Below are positions 8,405 through 10,866 of a DNA stretch of 10,866 nucleotides, piece by piece (position 1 is the first letter of the stretch; every line of letters begins with the position of its first letter). The notes below the pieces were generated by a model. The model was not told the DNA's origin, did not search any database, and saw nothing but the letters and a program-made list of their open reading frames with translations. The stretch comes from Actinomycetota bacterium (GTDB taxonomy: Bacteria > Actinomycetota > Thermoleophilia > Gaiellales > Gaiellaceae): positions 1 through 10,866 of the forward strand of contig VAXA01000038.1 of NCBI GenBank assembly GCA_005883365.1, given 5' to 3'. Made by a program: the position numbers and the translations under genes.

Positions 8405-10084
8405 GTGAGCACGACACGGAGCATCGGCCGCTTGTCGGAGATCGCCCAGGTCATGGTGCGGCACGGCTTCGGCTACTTCCTCGAGGCGCACCGGCTCAGC
8501 GATCTCCTGCCGGGTCGCTCCGCGGACGACCGGATTGCCACTGCGGCGGCCGAGCACACCGCCCACTCGGCCCGCGGCCAGCACCTGCGCGAGGTGCTCG
8601 ACGAGCTCGGACCGACGTTCGTGAAGTTCGGTCAGCTCCTCTCGACGCGACCCGACGTCGTGCCGCCCGACATCATCGTCGAGCTGCGCGCTCTTCAGGA
8701 CGACGTGCGGCCTTTCCCGTTCGAGCAGGCGGAGCGGGTGATCGAGGAGGAGCTCGGGAACACGCTGGAGCGGCTCTTCCTCGACTTCGAGCCGACACCC
8801 GTCGCCGCTGCGTCGATCGGCCAGGTGCACCGCGCTACCCTCCCGAACGGACGCCGGGTCGCGGTCAAGGTGCAGCGCCCGGGCGCGCCCCGCAAGATCG
8901 AGGCCGACCTCGGCCTCCTCTACCAGGCCGCGCGGCTCGCGCGCGAGCGGATCCGCGCCTTCGACTTTGTCGACACCCGCCAGCTCGTGGACGAGTTCGC
9001 CCGCTCGATCCGGAAGGAGCTCGACTACCGGCAAGAGGGACGCAACGCGCAGAACTTCCACCGCAACTTCGCCGGCCACCCGCACGTCCGCATCCCGAAG
9101 GTCTACTGGCAGTACACGCGCCCCCGAGTGCTGACGCTCGAATGGATCGACGGGATCCAGCTCGCCGACGTCGACCTCGTGCGGACGACGCTCGAGGAGC
9201 GGCGCGACCTCGCGTACCGGATCACCGAGGCGTGGATGACGATGATCTTCCGGCACGGCTTCTTCCACGGCGACCCGCACCCGGCGAACATCCTCGTGCC
9301 GCCGGAGGCGGGGACGATCGGGCTCGTCGACTTCGGTGCCGTCGGGACGCTCACCGACGACGACATGTCGAAGCTAACCGGCCTCTTCATTGACGCCGCG
9401 AACGAGGACATCGACCAACTCCCGCGGCGCCTCGGGGATCTCGGCGTCAAGTACCCGAGGGAGCGCGAGAACGAGTTCCTCTCGGAGCTGCGGGAGCTCT
9501 ACTACCGCTACTACGGCGCGAGCCTCAGCGAGATCGACCCGATCCAGGTGATCCGCGAGAGCTTCCAGCTCATCTATTCGATGAACCTCCAGCTGCCCGC
9601 GCGCTTCCTCCTGCTCGACCGCGCGATCGCGACCCTCGGGTCGGTCGGCACCGAGCTCTATCCGGACTTCAACGTCTTCGAGGTCGCGCGGCCGTATGCG
9701 CGCGACCTGATGCTCGAGCGGTTCACACCGCAGCGCGTCGCGCGGCGGGCACGGAAAGAGGCGTTCCGCTACGCGCAGGTGCTCGCCGAGGCGCCGCACC
9801 AGTTCCACGACTTCATGGAGGAGATCCGCGACGGCCAGATCGAGGTCGGCTTCGTGCACAAGGGGCTCGACGACCTGCTGGCGAAGCTCGACACGCTCTT
9901 CAACCGGCTCGTGATCGCGCTCATCGTGGTCGGTGGGCTGATCGGCTCGAGCCTGATCGGGATCTTCGCGAAGGCCGGCCCGCACCTGCTCGGCGTGAAC
10001 GTCATCTCGATCATCGGATTCGCCCTCTCGGCCGTGCTCGGGGTCTGGCTGCTCTGGGGTGTCGTCCGCTCCGGACGGCTGTAG
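8405..10084 (+). CDS. ABC1/UbiB (AarF) family protein kinase-like protein, membrane anchored
   Basis: The GTG start gives 559 aa, typical of bacterial AarF/UbiB proteins. The atypical-kinase signatures are complete and in order: the KxGQ motif KFGQ (74-77) in TFVKFGQLLSTRPD, the Ala-rich nucleotide loop AAASIGQ (134-140), VAVKVQRPG with K155, ExD as ELDY (205-208), HGDPHPAN (288-295) and DFG (309-311). Two hydrophobic helices at about 502-524 and 531-554 end the protein, as in UbiB. Known members are membrane-linked ATPases that support quinone or lipid metabolism; the lipid handled here is unknown. The gene follows the DUF2156 gene by 32 nt but has its own promoter. A UbiK-like small protein lies about 2 kb upstream, which is suggestive only. 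The start rests on the adjacent promoter and on the lack of conserved residues before it. Confidence 0.94.
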   Translation: MSTTRSIGRLSEIAQVMVRHGFGYFLEAHRLSDLLPGRSADDRIATAAAEHTAHSARGQHLREVLDELGPTFVKFGQLLSTRPDVVPPDIIVELRALQDDVRPFPFEQAERVIEEELGNTLERLFLDFEPTPVAAASIGQVHRATLPNGRRVAVKVQRPGAPRKIEADLGLLYQAARLARERIRAFDFVDTRQLVDEFARSIRKELDYRQEGRNAQNFHRNFAGHPHVRIPKVYWQYTRPRVLTLEWIDGIQLADVDLVRTTLEERRDLAYRITEAWMTMIFRHGFFHGDPHPANILVPPEAGTIGLVDFGAVGTLTDDDMSKLTGLFIDAANEDIDQLPRRLGDLGVKYPRERENEFLSELRELYYRYYGASLSEIDPIQVIRESFQLIYSMNLQLPARFLLLDRAIATLGSVGTELYPDFNVFEVARPYARDLMLERFTPQRVARRARKEAFRYAQVLAEAPHQFHDFMEEIRDGQIEVGFVHKGLDDLLAKLDTLFNRLVIALIVVGGLIGSSLIGIFAKAGPHLLGVNVISIIGFALSAVLGVWLLWGVVRSGRL

Positions 10085-10140
10085 AGAAAACGTCACGGTC
10101 TCGCACGAAAGGACATCTGGCGGAGCCGGGTCGCTGCGCC

Positions 10141-10153
10141 TACCCTCGACGCC
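10141..10153 (+). promoter_or_regulatory. -10 element of the response-regulator gene, probably leaderless
   Basis: TACCCT (10141-10146) sits 7 nt before the ATG at 10154, putting +1 near or at the start codon. The region 17 bp upstream (10118-10123, TGGCGG) matches the -35 consensus poorly, so an activator or another sigma factor may be needed. The rest of the 69-nt gap after the ABC1 stop shows no other clear signal. Confidence 0.5.
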
Positions 10154-10801
10154 ATGACCGCGCTCCTCCTCGCCGAGTCGGAACCGGCCGTCCGGGGGTT
10201 CCTCGAGCGCCAGCTCCGCAACGACGGCTTCGACGTCGTCTCGTGCGAGCGCGCCGAGCAGCTGCCGCGCGCGGCGGACCCGGACGTCCTCCTGCTGGGA
10301 GACGCAGAGGCGCTCGACCGCGGCGTCGTGCCCGACTGCCCGGTGATCGTGCTCGGCGGCGCTGATCCGGCGGCACGCGTACGCGTGCTGGCCCGCGCCG
10401 ACGACTGCCTGCCGCGCCCGTTCGTCTACGAGGAGCTGCTGGCGCGAATCCATGCGCTCCTACGGCGCTGCCCACCGCGCCTCGAGCTCGTCGAGATCGG
10501 CCCGCTCGCCATCGACCGCGGAGCACGTCGCGTCACCGTGCTCGGGCAGGAGGTCGAGCTGTCCGCGAAGGAGTTCGCGCTCGTTGTCAAGCTCGCGTCC
10601 GATCCTGACCGCGTCTTCACGCGCGAGCAGCTCCTTCGCGACGTCTGGGGCTTCCGCACGTACGTCCCGACGCGGACGCTCGAGTCGCACGCCTCCCGGG
10701 TCCGGCGCAAGCTCGCGGCGGCCGGGCTAGCCGGCTGGATCGTGAACATCTGGGGCGTCGGCTACAAGCTGCGCCACGTACCGCGGGCTGAGCTGGCCTA
10801 G
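10154..10801 (+). CDS. OmpR-type DNA-binding regulator with degenerate receiver domain
   Basis: This 215-aa protein has an N-terminal receiver-like domain (about 1-105) and a C-terminal winged-helix domain (about 110-207). The DNA-binding half is well kept: L-IDR--RRV, ELSAKEFALVVKLASDP (135-151), FTREQLLRDVWG (155-166), TRTLESHASRVRRKL (173-187), and GVGYKL (201-206). In the receiver the phosphorylation site is missing: the strand that should end in Asp reads DVLLLG with G49, and an Asp comes only at 50. The usual Thr/Ser after strand 4 is G68, and the conserved Lys of the KPF motif is R88 (PRPF). The acidic pair is reduced to E8-S9-E10. It is therefore probably not controlled by His-Asp phosphotransfer. 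No histidine kinase gene is visible. Targets are unknown. Confidence 0.92.
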   Translation: MTALLLAESEPAVRGFLERQLRNDGFDVVSCERAEQLPRAADPDVLLLGDAEALDRGVVPDCPVIVLGGADPAARVRVLARADDCLPRPFVYEELLARIHALLRRCPPRLELVEIGPLAIDRGARRVTVLGQEVELSAKEFALVVKLASDPDRVFTREQLLRDVWGFRTYVPTRTLESHASRVRRKLAAAGLAGWIVNIWGVGYKLRHVPRAELA

Positions 10802-10866
10802 TGGAAGTGGCCCCAGCGGGTGGCGATGACGAGGAGGACGAAGCCGATCGCGAGGGCGAGACCGCC
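10798..10866 (-). CDS. C-terminal end of a probable membrane protein (5' part outside window)
   Basis: On the - strand an open frame enters at 10866 and ends in TAG at 10800-10798. The 22 visible codons read as a hydrophobic helix (GGLALAIGFVLLVIA) followed by TRWGHFH. A membrane helix with a short positively charged tail is a common protein C-terminus. The stop shares the bases CTAG with the regulator's stop, a tight convergent arrangement. The family cannot be told from so few residues, and a chance open frame is possible. Confidence 0.5.
   Translation of the reverse strand, partial: GGLALAIGFVLLVIATRWGHFH

Noticed and set aside
6177..8417. A 746-codon open frame on the - strand
   Set aside because: It is antisense to the DUF2156 gene and in another frame to the membrane-protein gene; no recognisable motifs and low-complexity charged composition.
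9374..10453. A 359-codon - strand frame across the ABC1/regulator boundary
   Set aside because: Antisense shadow: both + strand genes here have full sets of family motifs, and this product has none.

Overview
The window is very GC-rich, with nearly all third codon positions G or C. It is densely packed, carries many GTG/TTG starts and shows TANNCT hexamers placed 6-7 nt before start codons. This fits a high-GC actinobacterium. A deep-branching lineage such as Thermoleophilia is my guess from the fused SecDF and overall style, not something the sequence proves. No rRNA, tRNA, IS element, phage gene or CRISPR array is visible, so this looks like ordinary chromosome.

Region 1 (1-6286, + strand) is one long operon of the conserved queA-tgt-yajC-secD-secF type: 3' end of queA, a tandem-VOC protein, an 84-aa unknown, tgt, yajC, a single fused secDF, and an 82-aa coiled-coil protein. 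The first five genes are joined by 1- or 4-nt start/stop overlaps, secDF follows after 28 nt, and the last gene overlaps secDF by 17 nt. QueA and Tgt act in queuosine modification of tRNA. YajC and SecDF support protein export. The VOC gene and the 84-aa gene sit between the two queuosine genes and have no recognised role there.

Region 2 (6302-8372) is a divergent pair: a four-helix membrane protein of unknown function on the - strand and an MprF-C-like (DUF2156) membrane protein on the + strand. Their start codons appear to lie 23 nt apart around one symmetric pair of overlapping -10 hexamers, so both messages may be leaderless and fired from one bidirectional promoter. 

Region 3 (8369-10801) holds an ABC1/UbiB-type kinase-like protein with two C-terminal membrane helices, and an OmpR-type regulator whose receiver has lost the phosphoacceptor Asp. 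Each has its own leaderless-looking promoter. The window ends in the C-terminus of a - strand gene whose stop codon shares CTAG with the regulator's stop.

No self-evident new defence or biosynthetic system is present. The points most worth a second look are the symmetric divergent promoter, the degenerate receiver, the UbiK/BMFP-like small protein at the end of the sec operon, and the enlarged fused SecDF.
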